NCBI RefSeq assembly: GCF_026241335.1
Contig: NZ_JAPHAV010000009.1
Coordinates: 1-64,000 of the forward strand
Reading direction: 5' to 3'
DNA length: 64,000 nucleotides
Source of the DNA: Ochrobactrum chromiisoli
GTDB taxonomy: Bacteria > Pseudomonadota > Alphaproteobacteria > Rhizobiales > Rhizobiaceae
This document shows positions 35,329 to 43,361 of the stretch, piece after piece. Position 1 is the stretch's first letter, and each line of letters starts with the position of its first letter. Below the pieces are notes generated by a model. That model had not been told where the DNA came from and made no database searches. It saw only the letters and a list, made by a program, of their open reading frames with translations. The position numbers and the translations under genes are program-made.

Positions 35329-36648
35329 ATGGCAACCAATGTGGCGTTGACAGGTTTGGCGCGTGATATGCAGGCGCGGGCGGATAGTGGCCGACCAATC
35401 CGCATCGGACTGATTGGCTCCGGTGAAATGGGGACGGATATTGTCACGCGCGTCGCACATATGCCTGGCATTGAAGTGGGTGCTATCTCCGAACTGCGTA
35501 TTCCCAATGCGCTGAAAGCCGTCGATATTGCCTTTCAGGAAGAAGGCCACGGTGGCGAAGTTTCGACCGCTTCCGATCTGACTGCTGCGATGGAAGCGCA
35601 TAAAGTTGCTGTAACCGACAATGCCAATCTGATCCTCGAAAATGATCTTATTGATGTTGTGATCGACGCCACGGGCGTTCCGGCCGTTGGTGCCGAGATC
35701 GGCCTGCGTGCCATGGAGCATGGCAAGCATCTGGTTATGATGAATGTTGAAGCAGATGTGACCATCGGTGCTTATTTGAAAGCAGAAGCCGAGCGCCTTG
35801 GCGTCACCTATTCGCTTGGCGCGGGCGACGAGCCGTCATCCTGCATGGAGCTGATTGAGTTCGTGTCCGCGATGGGCCATCCGATTGTGGCTGCGGGCAA
35901 AGGCAAAAACAATCCGCTCAACATCGATGCCGTGCCCGACCAATATATGGAAGAAGCCACGCGCCGTAATATGAATGTGCGTATGCTGGTGGAATTCGTC
36001 GATGGTTCAAAAACCATGGTCGAAATGGCTGCCATTGCTAACGCCACAGGACTTGTCCCGGATAAAGCCGGTATGCATGGGCCTGCCGCAACGCTCGACC
36101 AGCTCAACAAAACGCTGATCCCCGAAAAGGATGGCGGGGTGCTGTCCAAGGTCGGCGTGGTTGACTATTCGATCGGTAAAGGCGTTGCTCCGGGCGTCTT
36201 TGTCGTCGCCGACATGTCGCATCCGCGTATTTCCGAGCGTATGGAAGATCTGAAGATGGGCAAGGGTCCATATTTCACCTTTCACCGCCCCTATCATTTG
36301 ACGTCTCTCGAAGTGCCGCTGACTTGCGCGCGCGTTGTTCTTTACGGCAAGCCGGACATGGTTCCGCTGTCAAAGCCGGTCGCAGAAGTGGCGGCGGTCG
36401 CAAAGAAAGACATGCAGCCAGGCGAAAAACTCGATGCCATTGGCGAATATTGCTATCGCGCATGGATCATGACTTCGAGCGAAGCACGCAGTGCACATGC
36501 GATCCCATGCGGACTTCTACAAGGTGGCAGCGTGACCAAGCCGATCAAGAAGGGCGAGCTTATCACTTACGACAATGCGGCCGTGGCTCCGGGTTCCAAG
36601 ATTGCCGAACTGCGCGCGCGTCAAGACAAGCTCGTTTACGGAGCGTGA
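35329..36648 (+). CDS. DRL-type NAD(P)-dependent oxidoreductase with SAF domain (COG4091)
   Basis: 439 residues. The Rossmann part begins IRIGLIGSGEMGTDIV (residues 24-39) and the central part is homoserine-dehydrogenase-like (MMNVEADVTIG, SLGAGDEPSSCMELIEF, GKGKNNPLN). The C-terminus is a SAF-like domain (VAKKDMQPGEKLDAIG, CGLLQGGSVTKPIKKGELIT). This is the COG4091 family, which includes Brucella DRL, an enzyme able to make 2-C-methylerythritol 4-phosphate from 1-deoxyxylulose 5-phosphate. The sequence looks like that enzyme from memory; paralogues of other function exist. Start ATG at 35329 is set by GGAGG eight bases before it; the open frame extends to 35272 without a ribosome site. It is first in an operon with E1alpha, E1beta and E2 (gaps of 12, 2 and 2 bases), which suggests a catabolic use, the reaction running toward the ketose. 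Confidence 0.8.
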   Translation: MATNVALTGLARDMQARADSGRPIRIGLIGSGEMGTDIVTRVAHMPGIEVGAISELRIPNALKAVDIAFQEEGHGGEVSTASDLTAAMEAHKVAVTDNANLILENDLIDVVIDATGVPAVGAEIGLRAMEHGKHLVMMNVEADVTIGAYLKAEAERLGVTYSLGAGDEPSSCMELIEFVSAMGHPIVAAGKGKNNPLNIDAVPDQYMEEATRRNMNVRMLVEFVDGSKTMVEMAAIANATGLVPDKAGMHGPAATLDQLNKTLIPEKDGGVLSKVGVVDYSIGKGVAPGVFVVADMSHPRISERMEDLKMGKGPYFTFHRPYHLTSLEVPLTCARVVLYGKPDMVPLSKPVAEVAAVAKKDMQPGEKLDAIGEYCYRAWIMTSSEARSAHAIPCGLLQGGSVTKPIKKGELITYDNAAVAPGSKIAELRARQDKLVYGA

Positions 36649-36660
36649 GGACAGAACATT

Positions 36661-37698
36661 ATGGTTCAAGCCAAAAAAGTCGAACCGCAGGATACGGGCG
36701 ACCGTCATAACTTGCCTTATGCATTTCGCACCTATTCGCCGGAACAGCTCAAAGAAGCACTGCATAAAATGTATCTGATCCGCCGTTTTGAAGAAGGGGC
36801 GGAAGAAAGCTACACGCGCGGTCTCATTCACGGAACGATGCATCTTTCCATCGGGCAGGAAGCGAGTGCGGTTGCGTCCTGTCTGCCGCTCAATGATGAT
36901 GACATGATCACATCGACCCATCGCGGACACGGCCATTGCATCGCCAAGGGTGCTGACGTGAAGCGTATGTTTGCCGAATTTTTCGGCAAGGAAACAGGCT
37001 ATTGCAAAGGCCGTGGCGGCTCAATGCACATTGCCGACGTTTCCAAGGGAAATCTCGGCGCAAACGGTATTGTCGGTGGTGGCATTCCAATTGCGGTGGG
37101 CGCTGCGCTTTCTGCCAAGAAGCAGAAAAATGGCAAGGTTGTCGTGTCGTTCTTCGGTGACGGCGCTAACAATGAAGGCGCTTTTCACGAAGCGCTCAAT
37201 ATGGCTGCGGTCTGGAAGCTGCCCGTTGTTTTCATTTGTGAAAACAATGGCTACGGCATGTCCACCTCGACAAAACGTTCGACCGCTGTTGCCAATGTAG
37301 CGGACCGCGCCTCGGCCTATAACATGCCCGGCGTGATCGTGGATGGCAATAATCTGTCGGAAGTGGCAGAGGCAGTCAACGAAGCGAGCGAACGCGCACG
37401 GCGCGGCGAAGGGCCGACGCTCATTGAAAACAAAACATACCGTATTCGTGGGCATTCCAAGAGCGATCGCAACCGCTATCGCACCAAGGAAGAAATCGAG
37501 CATTGGCAGAATGATCGCGATCCAATCGCGCATTTTGAGGCTGATTTGAAAGCCTATGGCTTCATCAATGATGCCGAGATCGAGGACATCCGCGCTCAGG
37601 TGGAGAAGGAAATCGCTGAGGCGATTGAGTTCGCCAAGAACAGCCCGGCACCTGATCTGACCAACCTGACCCGCGACGTTTATACGGATGATATTTAA
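36661..37698 (+). CDS. 2-oxo acid/acetoin dehydrogenase-type E1 alpha subunit (TPP)
   Basis: 345 residues. The thiamine-diphosphate motif is [20 protein letters not shown] with the NNGYGMS end (near 169-200). LYLIRRFEE-like start, [20 protein letters not shown] and [10 protein letters not shown] are standard E1alpha blocks. It resembles AcoA of acetoin dehydrogenase as much as PdhA. With the beta subunit it cleaves a keto compound and passes the acyl group to lipoyl-E2. Coupled to the DRL-type gene. Confidence 0.9.
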   Translation: MVQAKKVEPQDTGDRHNLPYAFRTYSPEQLKEALHKMYLIRRFEEGAEESYTRGLIHGTMHLSIGQEASAVASCLPLNDDDMITSTHRGHGHCIAKGADVKRMFAEFFGKETGYCKGRGGSMHIADVSKGNLGANGIVGGGIPIAVGAALSAKKQKNGKVVVSFFGDGANNEGAFHEALNMAAVWKLPVVFICENNGYGMSTSTKRSTAVANVADRASAYNMPGVIVDGNNLSEVAEAVNEASERARRGEGPTLIENKTYRIRGHSKSDRNRYRTKEEIEHWQNDRDPIAHFEADLKAYGFINDAEIEDIRAQVEKEIAEAIEFAKNSPAPDLTNLTRDVYTDDI

Positions 37699-37700
37699 AC

Positions 37701-38699
37701 ATGGACACAACAATCCGTGAGTTGAGCTATTCGCAAGCCATCCAGGAAGCAATGGCAATTGCCATGGAACGCGACGAGCGCGTCTTCCTGATGGGTGAAG
37801 ATATTGGCGTCTATGGCGGCGCATTTCAGGTGACTGGTGATCTGGTGCATCGCTTTGGCGAAGACCGTGTCATGGATACGCCTATTTCCGAACTGGGCGG
37901 TGCAGGTGTCGCGGTCGGTGCAGCACTGACCGGTATGCGTCCGATTTTTGAGTTCCAGTTTTCTGACTTTGCAGCACTGGCGATGGAACAGATCGTCAAT
38001 CAGGCTGCAAAAATCCGCTATATGCTTGGTGGTGCAGTTTCGGTGCCGCTGGTTATGCGGTTTCCGGCAGGGTCGGGAACGGGTGCTGCGGCACAGCACA
38101 GCCAGAGCCTTGAAGCATGGCTTGGCCATGTGCCGGGGCTCAAAGTCTTACAGCCTTCAACGCCTTATGATGCCAAGGGCATGTTGCTTGCGGCCGTCGA
38201 AGACCCCGATCCGGTTATGATTTTTGAGCACAAGCTGCTCTACAAGACCAAAGGTCCGGTTCCAGAAGGTTTTTACACCGTGCCAATTGGCAAGGCAAAG
38301 GTGGTCCGTGAAGGCCGTGATCTTACCATTGTCGCAACGGCAATCATGGTACACAAAGCCCTTGATGCCGCTGCTGAGCTTGCCAAGGAAGGCATTGATG
38401 TTGAAGTGATCGATCTGCGCACAGTGCGTCCGATTGATCGCGAAACCATTATTAAAAGCGTCAAAAAAACGTCAAAACTTCTCTGCGTTTATGAAGCGGT
38501 CAAGACGCTTGGTATTGGTGCTGAAATCTCTGCTATTGTAGCGGAGAGTGATGCCTTCGACTATCTTGATGCGCCAATCGTGCGTCTTGGCGGGGCCGAA
38601 ACGCCAATTCCTTATAATCCCGACCTTGAACGCGCGACCGTTCCACAGGTGCCTGATATCCTGAAAAGCGCTCGTGATCTGGCTAAAGGAGTGCGCTGA
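37701..38699 (+). CDS. 2-oxo acid/acetoin dehydrogenase-type E1 beta subunit
   Basis: 332 residues. Typical blocks: [56 protein letters not shown] end and [13 protein letters not shown]. It starts two bases after the E1alpha stop with no clear ribosome site, so translation is coupled. Forms the alpha2beta2 E1. Confidence 0.92.
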   Translation: MDTTIRELSYSQAIQEAMAIAMERDERVFLMGEDIGVYGGAFQVTGDLVHRFGEDRVMDTPISELGGAGVAVGAALTGMRPIFEFQFSDFAALAMEQIVNQAAKIRYMLGGAVSVPLVMRFPAGSGTGAAAQHSQSLEAWLGHVPGLKVLQPSTPYDAKGMLLAAVEDPDPVMIFEHKLLYKTKGPVPEGFYTVPIGKAKVVREGRDLTIVATAIMVHKALDAAAELAKEGIDVEVIDLRTVRPIDRETIIKSVKKTSKLLCVYEAVKTLGIGAEISAIVAESDAFDYLDAPIVRLGGAETPIPYNPDLERATVPQVPDILKSARDLAKGVR

Positions 38700-38701
38700 C
38701 C

Positions 38702-40042
38702 ATGGCTGTGGAAGTCATTCTCCCCAAGGTCGATATGGATATGGAGACGGGGCAGATTTCGCGGTGGTATGCCAAAGATGGTGATACGGTCACGAAAGGT
38801 CAGCTTCTCTTTGAAATCGAGACCGACAAGGCCGCAATGGAAGTCGATGCACCAGCATCGGGCATCCTTGCAGATATCAGCGCTGCGGAAGGAACGGTTG
38901 TTCCTGTCGGGCAGGCAGTTGCATGGATTTATGCCGAAGGCGAAGAGCGTCATGCCAAATCAGCGCCCGTCGCTCAAGAAACGATTGTTGCGGCACCCAT
39001 AGAAACAGCCATTGCGCCAGCCGCTCTGGAAAAGGTTGAACCTGCATCTTCGCACGATGATCAAACGGGGGCAGCCAATGATGTGCGGGCAACGCCGCTT
39101 GCCCGTCGGCTGGCGCGGGAGGCAGGCATTGATCTCTCGTCTGTTCAGGGTTCAGGACCGAAGGGCCGCGTGCAGAAGAAGGATGTTGAAGGCAATATCA
39201 GCGTCGCAAAGATGCCAAGTGCTGCTGTCGCTGCGAAACCTGCTTCAAGAAACAATGCAGAGCCTGCCACTGCGGGACAGCTCAATGTCGTCTGGTTGCG
39301 CGAGGGAGAAGCTGGCCGTTTGCCAGTTGTTCTGATCCACGGCTTTGCCGCTGATCTTAATTCATGGCGTGGATTGTTTGCTGGCGCATCGCTTGGCCAT
39401 CCGATCCTCGCTCTTGATCTTCCGGGACATGGCAATTCACCACGGGTCGTTCCTGAAAGCATTGACGACATTGCAGCAAGCGTGGAGGCAACGCTCGCAG
39501 CATTGGGCGTAACATCCTGCTTGCTGGTTGGGCATTCGCTGGGTGGTGCGGTCGCGACTGTCACCGCTTCACGCGGTGTTATCGATGTGCGTTCTTTGCT
39601 GCTCATCTCGTCGGGTGGTTTGGGGCCGCAAGTCAATGCTGCGTTTATCAACGGTCTTATCGGCGCGAAAAGCGAAGCCAGCATCGTTCCCTGGCTGAAG
39701 CTTCTCGTTGCCGATGAGAGCCATCTGACGAAGCCGTTCATCAATGCGACCATCGCTCAGGCGGCGGATGCAGAACTGCGCGAAACGCAGGGCGCCATTG
39801 GTGCGCGGTTCTTCGCAGATGGCACACAGACCTTTGACGTTCGCTCAAGCATTGCTACGCTTGCAATGCCGGTGCGGCTTATTTTTGGTGCGCAAGACCG
39901 GGTGATACCCGTCGCCCATGCGCATGGTCTGCCGGGAAAAGTGGGCGTCCACATTTTCGCAGGCTGTGGGCATATGCCACAAATCGAAGAGCGGGCTGCG
40001 GTGCTGCAAATTTTCAAAGAATGCGCAGCCGCTGCCAATTAG
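38702..40042 (+). CDS. E2-like protein: lipoyl domain, E1/E3-binding domain and alpha/beta-hydrolase domain (AcoC type)
   Basis: 446 residues. Lipoyl domain 1-80 with the lipoyl-lysine in EIETDKAAMEVDAP (Lys near 42). Peripheral subunit-binding domain near 128-165 (ATPLARRLAREAGIDLSSVQ, GPKGRVQKKD). Residues 195-446 are not the usual CAT acyltransferase but an alpha/beta hydrolase: VVLIHGFAADLNSW, nucleophile GHSLGGAVA, acid GAQDRVIP, His GCGHMPQIE. This matches AcoC of acetoin dehydrogenase. AAGGAG precedes the ATG. Its TAG stop lies inside the target duplication of the IS1595 element, so the insertion spared the protein exactly. No E3 gene is present; a housekeeping Lpd must serve. Confidence 0.9.
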   Translation: MAVEVILPKVDMDMETGQISRWYAKDGDTVTKGQLLFEIETDKAAMEVDAPASGILADISAAEGTVVPVGQAVAWIYAEGEERHAKSAPVAQETIVAAPIETAIAPAALEKVEPASSHDDQTGAANDVRATPLARRLAREAGIDLSSVQGSGPKGRVQKKDVEGNISVAKMPSAAVAAKPASRNNAEPATAGQLNVVWLREGEAGRLPVVLIHGFAADLNSWRGLFAGASLGHPILALDLPGHGNSPRVVPESIDDIAASVEATLAALGVTSCLLVGHSLGGAVATVTASRGVIDVRSLLLISSGGLGPQVNAAFINGLIGAKSEASIVPWLKLLVADESHLTKPFINATIAQAADAELRETQGAIGARFFADGTQTFDVRSSIATLAMPVRLIFGAQDRVIPVAHAHGLPGKVGVHIFAGCGHMPQIEERAAVLQIFKECAAAAN

Positions 40043-40044
40043 AG
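40037..40044. repeat. Target-site duplication, left copy
   Basis: AATTAGAG directly before the element; it includes the E2 stop codon TAG. Confidence 0.85.
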
Positions 40045-40069
40045 CGGCATTATGGAGCAAGTGCCACAA
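40045..40069. repeat. Left terminal inverted repeat of the IS1595 element
   Basis: Begins CGGCATTATGG; matches the reverse complement of 43248-43272 at 24 of 25 positions. Confidence 0.88.
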
Positions 40070-40122
40070 GATTCCGATGAAGGCTGATGCTATCTCCTGA
40101 GGGTGTCTCGGGAGTGTTGCGT

Positions 40123-40584
40123 ATGGTGGAAATCGTTGACGGATTGAAATTGAAGCTGGTCGAAATCGACACCCAGCTTGATCTTCTGCGTCGGCAGATC
40201 GGCGATCTCGAAGATCAGTGGGATGCCTTCGTGAAAGTCATCAGGGTCTACGATCCCGAGTTCACCTTGGTGAACGCTGCGCCACGTAAGCCTCGTTCAG
40301 CCCAACGGGGAACGGCGAGCAGTCGTGTCACCGAGCTTCTGAAGGGGAAGAACAACCGTCACGTCGTCCTCGATATTCTGAGACGCTCGGATAGGCCGAC
40401 ATCCAGCTCCGAAATCGCGAGACAGTTCGCTAAAGATGTAGAACTGGGCGAGGAAGCAGAACGACTTGAGACGGCGTTGGCGAGCAGGTTCTCGGCGACG
40501 CTCGATGGATTGCAGAAGCAGGGTCTGGTCAAACATACTGGCACTGTCGATGGCCGTCGCCATCTCTGGGAGATCAGCCGCTAG
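40123..40584 (+). CDS. IS-encoded accessory protein: coiled coil plus winged helix
   Basis: 153 residues. The first 45 form a likely coiled coil (LKLVEIDTQLDLLRRQIGDL). The C-terminal half looks like a winged helix (VVLDILRRSDRPTSSSEIA ... LQKQGLVKHTGTVDGRRHLW). The start at 40123 has GGGAG eight bases before it; ATG at 40087 is the longer alternative. It overlaps the end of the convergent transposase by four bases and lies inside the element, so it may regulate transposition. No known family assigned. Confidence 0.6.
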   Translation: MVEIVDGLKLKLVEIDTQLDLLRRQIGDLEDQWDAFVKVIRVYDPEFTLVNAAPRKPRSAQRGTASSRVTELLKGKNNRHVVLDILRRSDRPTSSSEIARQFAKDVELGEEAERLETALASRFSATLDGLQKQGLVKHTGTVDGRRHLWEISR

Positions 40585-41591
40585 TCCGGCGGCTCACCTT
40601 GGAGCCAGACCTGGTCGCTGATATTCTGAGCAGCTCCCTGCCAGTAGCCGCAAAGGTTTCGCGAGGTTGGCCGAGCAGTGATTGTTCGGAGGAGATCGGC
40701 AAACTGCCACCGCAGGCCCATGTAGCGCGTATCCTCCTTCCAGGAGAGCATCGCCATGTACCAGTCGAGGTACTTCGTCGAGAAGCGGTGATTGACACCT
40801 TGGTAGGCTTTTTCGACGCGACTGAAGAAGCTTTCGATGACGTTTGAGTTCGTGCCGTCATCCTCCTGGTACTGCAGGCTGTGGTTCACGCGATGAATGG
40901 AAACAAGGCCGACAAGATCGTCATACGCCTTGTGCTCGTCGGCAATCAACAACGCCTTCGGGGCAACATGCTTGGCAACGGCCGCCCAGGCATCCTTGCC
41001 GTTTTCATCCATGACGACCCGCGTCAGCGTCCTGTTCGGGGCGTGCTTGTTGGCCTCCCTCAGCGCCAGGACGCACATGCGCTTGCCGTTCTGGTTTTCC
41101 TTCTTGCGACCGTCCTTGCGTTCTTCCTTCTTGTTTGCCTTGCGGAGAACACCGCCGACATACTTGCCGTCGATCTGGACCAGTCCCTGAAGTGTGATGG
41201 CACTGCGGCGCAGGCCAACAGCCTCACGAAGCTTCTGTAGCAGGACGTAGGCCGTCTTGTACTGGACGTTGAGCTTGCGGCTCAGATGGAGGGCGGCCAT
41301 ACCCTTGGCCGCCGTGATCTCCTCCCAGATCGCCATGATAATCTTCTTGAACGACAGCTTCCTGTTGGCGAACACCGTCCCGGATGTCACCGAGAACTCG
41401 GCACGGCATTCAGGCTCGGAGCATCGGAAGCGGCGACGGCGGACATCGTAAGGCTCCAGACATCCGCAACGCGGGCAATAGGGGCTGCCGCCGTTGTCCG
41501 CCCAGCGGAAGTCGACGAAGAGGCCGTAGGCGTCGTCCTCGGAGAGTGACCAGACCTTTTCAGGGTCGAGATTGCGGCCATCTGGTCGCAA
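40581..41591 (-). CDS. IS1595-family transposase
   Basis: 336 residues. N-terminal zinc ribbon CPRCGCLEPYDVRRRRFRC with a further Cys (residues 38-62). Catalytic core of the ISXO2-like DDE type: LVQIDGKYVGG (first Asp), LLIADEHKAYD (second Asp) and NVIESFFSRVEK (late Asn/Glu region). The reading frame is intact. ATG at 41591; the start could be slightly upstream. Confidence 0.9.
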   Translation of the reverse strand: MRPDGRNLDPEKVWSLSEDDAYGLFVDFRWADNGGSPYCPRCGCLEPYDVRRRRFRCSEPECRAEFSVTSGTVFANRKLSFKKIIMAIWEEITAAKGMAALHLSRKLNVQYKTAYVLLQKLREAVGLRRSAITLQGLVQIDGKYVGGVLRKANKKEERKDGRKKENQNGKRMCVLALREANKHAPNRTLTRVVMDENGKDAWAAVAKHVAPKALLIADEHKAYDDLVGLVSIHRVNHSLQYQEDDGTNSNVIESFFSRVEKAYQGVNHRFSTKYLDWYMAMLSWKEDTRYMGLRWQFADLLRTITARPTSRNLCGYWQGAAQNISDQVWLQGEPPD

Positions 41592-42155
41592 CAGAGGATG
41601 CTGTCCAAAGCCCTCTTTCGGGTCAGGCCAAGCGCAACGGTCGTATTTCGAACCTCCGGTCTCCTGCGCAGAAGGGGTCGTACGTGTTCGGCCTCAAGAT
41701 AGGAATTCGCTTCTGGAGCATGTTTAGTTCCGTTCAATACGCAGGACATAGGCGGCCACTCCGTCACTCGGGCGGAGAAAAAGGTCAGCGCTCTATTCGT
41801 ATCGATCTGAACATGAAAGGACCCATATCAGGGGAGTCGCGTGGAGTCGAGTCAACTGTTGCGGTCGGCTCCGGCTAAGGGCGAAATGACACTGTGCAGG
41901 ACATCACCTCTTGTCATGTCGCAAGAAACTACGTAGATCCAGCGTCTTAACTTCGAACAGGCTCTTCCGCATAGCTGTTCTCACATGTTTGTGAAAACTT
42001 TCATGCGCTTTTTTGTTGCTAACCCTGCCTGTTTTTTGTATGTATGAGGTAGCTTCAGGTGGCGGGACTTCTTGGTGATAGCCTTGATGCTGTAGCTGCG
42101 CACCTCTCTTGAGGTTCGGTAAACCACGGTAAGGCGCACCCGCTTCGTTATTCTC
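41592..42155. other. Non-coding part of the IS1595 element
   Basis: About 560 bases without a credible gene. It contains the left copy of a 33-bp internal inverted repeat (41861-41893). Confidence 0.5.
41861..41893. repeat. Internal inverted repeat, left copy
   Basis: 33 bp ending GGCGAAATGACACT; it matches the reverse complement of 42986-43018 at 27 of 33 positions, the last 14 perfectly. The pair encloses the passenger gene. Confidence 0.65.
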
Positions 42156-42183
42156 AAAAGGCTCCCGTCTGGGAGCCTTTTGT
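42156..42183. terminator. Bidirectional hairpin terminator after the passenger gene
   Basis: CAAAAGGCTCCC / GGGAGCCTTTTG with a four-base loop and T/A runs on both sides. It lies just beyond the stop of the minus-strand passenger. Confidence 0.8.
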
Positions 42184-42186
42184 CAT

Positions 42187-42831
42187 TTAGGACTTCTTCG
42201 CTTTCGATGCCTTCCGTTTATCGCGCTTGGCAGCCCGCTTAGCCCGCACGTCGTCGGCCTTCATCTGGGCAAGCTCTCGGCGCTTATCCTCGGTCATCGG
42301 CATTCGCTCCTTGCTAAAATAGCAGGCTCGCACAGCTTGCTTCATATTCCACTTGTGCTTGTCCGTGGTGTTTACCGCCCGCTCATGACAGGTCAGCACG
42401 TTCATCTCGATCTCGAAGTGTTCGGAGTTACTCGGATAGAAGTAGTAGAGGATCACGTCATGTATGCCTCTGACGATCCGCACAGCCGGATTGTGCGCCA
42501 ATGCGGCCATGTTTTCGACCTGATTGTGGTCCTTCATCTCCCAAGTAATGCCGTTCTGATCGAACAGGTTTTGCACGCCTTGTTGAAGAGTAAGGCATTT
42601 GGCGTAGCGGTTCGCGCAGAAGATTCGATGGCTTCCGTTATGATCTCGAAAATCGAAGGCAGCATTGTGCGCGGCCTTTTCACTGAAGACATGACAAGAG
42701 AAGCTGACGCGCACCCTGATGTCCATGCCATTAGGACCAGCCGCGTTCAGAGTATAGATGAAAGGCGCGAGGTGGGAGATGTCGTAGTCCGCTCCTCCTA
42801 CTGTAACCGTGGTTCCCAAATGATCGAGCAA
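42187..42831 (-). CDS. IS1595-element passenger, unknown protein
   Basis: 214 residues. It starts TTG at 42831 with AGGAG seven bases before it (MLDHLGTTVTVGGADYD). The N-terminal two thirds look globular and mixed; the C-terminal 45 residues are a highly basic helical tail (RAKRAAKRDKRKASKAKK), as in nucleic-acid-binding proteins. No family recognised. It sits between the 33-bp internal repeats with its own terminator, like a cassette. Confidence 0.6.
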   Translation of the reverse strand: MLDHLGTTVTVGGADYDISHLAPFIYTLNAAGPNGMDIRVRVSFSCHVFSEKAAHNAAFDFRDHNGSHRIFCANRYAKCLTLQQGVQNLFDQNGITWEMKDHNQVENMAALAHNPAVRIVRGIHDVILYYFYPSNSEHFEIEMNVLTCHERAVNTTDKHKWNMKQAVRACYFSKERMPMTEDKRRELAQMKADDVRAKRAAKRDKRKASKAKKS

Positions 42832-42985
42832 TCAAAATCTCCTGCAATACATTTCATTTGCAATGCGGTGTCAGGCGATTCAACATAAAAGATTGCTTAG
42901 CAACATTTTTCCCGGCCCAAGGTTGTCTTATCGCGGCCCGAAGAAAAGGCAGCTTTTGGCCAAAACCGGACTTCACTCGTTAGAG

Positions 42986-43018
42986 AGTGTCATTTCGCCT
43001 TCAAACGGAACCGACTGC
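42986..43018. repeat. Internal inverted repeat, right copy
   Basis: Partner of 41861-41893 in opposite orientation. Confidence 0.65.
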
Positions 43019-43062
43019 TCATCGAGCCATCAGCGTTGCTGTCTGTGGTGGTACTGTCGGCT

Positions 43063-43188
43063 ATGATACAGTTCAGCGTGGCCCCGAGAATGACTGGTGC
43101 ATTCTTCGTGCTGGAGCTATTGGCCATCGGCAGTTTGTTTTACGCGATGCATTGGAAGCGTCGCGATACAAGCCATTCAAACGCATAA
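43063..43188 (+). CDS. Possible 41-residue membrane peptide in the element
   Basis: MIQFSVAPRMTGAFFVLELL continues into AIGSLFYAMHWKRRDTSHSNA: one hydrophobic helix, then a positive tail. A second in-frame ATG at 43090 would give 32 residues. No good ribosome site, so weakly supported. Confidence 0.3.
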   Translation: MIQFSVAPRMTGAFFVLELLAIGSLFYAMHWKRRDTSHSNA

Positions 43189-43247
43189 GCTTATCCGAAC
43201 CTTCTGGAGATTGGCGATTTGTCGTGCCACAACTGGTTTCTCTCAGT

Positions 43248-43272
43248 TTGTGGCACTTGCTCCATAATGACG
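43248..43272. repeat. Right terminal inverted repeat of the IS1595 element
   Basis: Reverse complement of the left end with one mismatch. A nearby GTGCCACAA (43224-43232) can also pair with it as a subterminal hairpin. Confidence 0.88.
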
Positions 43273-43280
43273 AATTAGAG
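43273..43280. repeat. Target-site duplication, right copy
   Basis: AATTAGAG, identical to 40037-40044. Confidence 0.85.
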
Positions 43281-43317
43281 CGTGTTTCAAGCTGATTGGA
43301 TCAGATCGGCACTCTAA
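43276..43317. repeat. Short palindromic repeat (Bru-RS-like, truncated)
   Basis: TAGAGCGTGTTTCAAGC ... GATCAGATCGGCACTCTA, the first half of the 100-bp repeat seen at 8869 and 29850. It followed the E2 gene directly before the IS insertion. Confidence 0.55.
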
Positions 43318-43323
43318 TCGTAC

Positions 43324-43357
43324 AAAAGCACATCGTTTGGCGACGATGTGCTTTTTT
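43324..43357. terminator. Bidirectional terminator between E2 (plus) and the SorC regulator (minus)
   Basis: AAAAGCACATCGT pairs with ACGATGTGCTTTT, loop of six, with A and T runs on both flanks. The IS1595 element now lies between it and the E2 gene. Confidence 0.8.
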
Positions 43358-43361
43358 GTTT

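Larger units (their letters stand above)
40045..43272. mobile_element. IS1595-family element with passenger genes, complete
   Basis: 3228 bp bounded by 25-bp inverted repeats (40045-40069 and 43248-43272, one mismatch; core TATGGAGCAAGTGCCACAA) and an 8-bp direct repeat AATTAGAG, the size expected for IS1595. It contains an IS1595-type transposase (minus), a convergent coiled-coil/winged-helix protein (plus), an unknown 214-residue protein (minus) and a possible 41-residue membrane peptide. The perfect TSD and near-perfect ends suggest a recent move. Before insertion, the E2 stop ran straight into the repeat and terminator at 43276-43357. Confidence 0.9.

Noticed and set aside
41384-41878. 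Plus-strand frame of 164 codons at the transposase start
   Set aside because: Overlaps the zinc-ribbon coding part of the transposase and is Arg/Ser-rich low-quality sequence.
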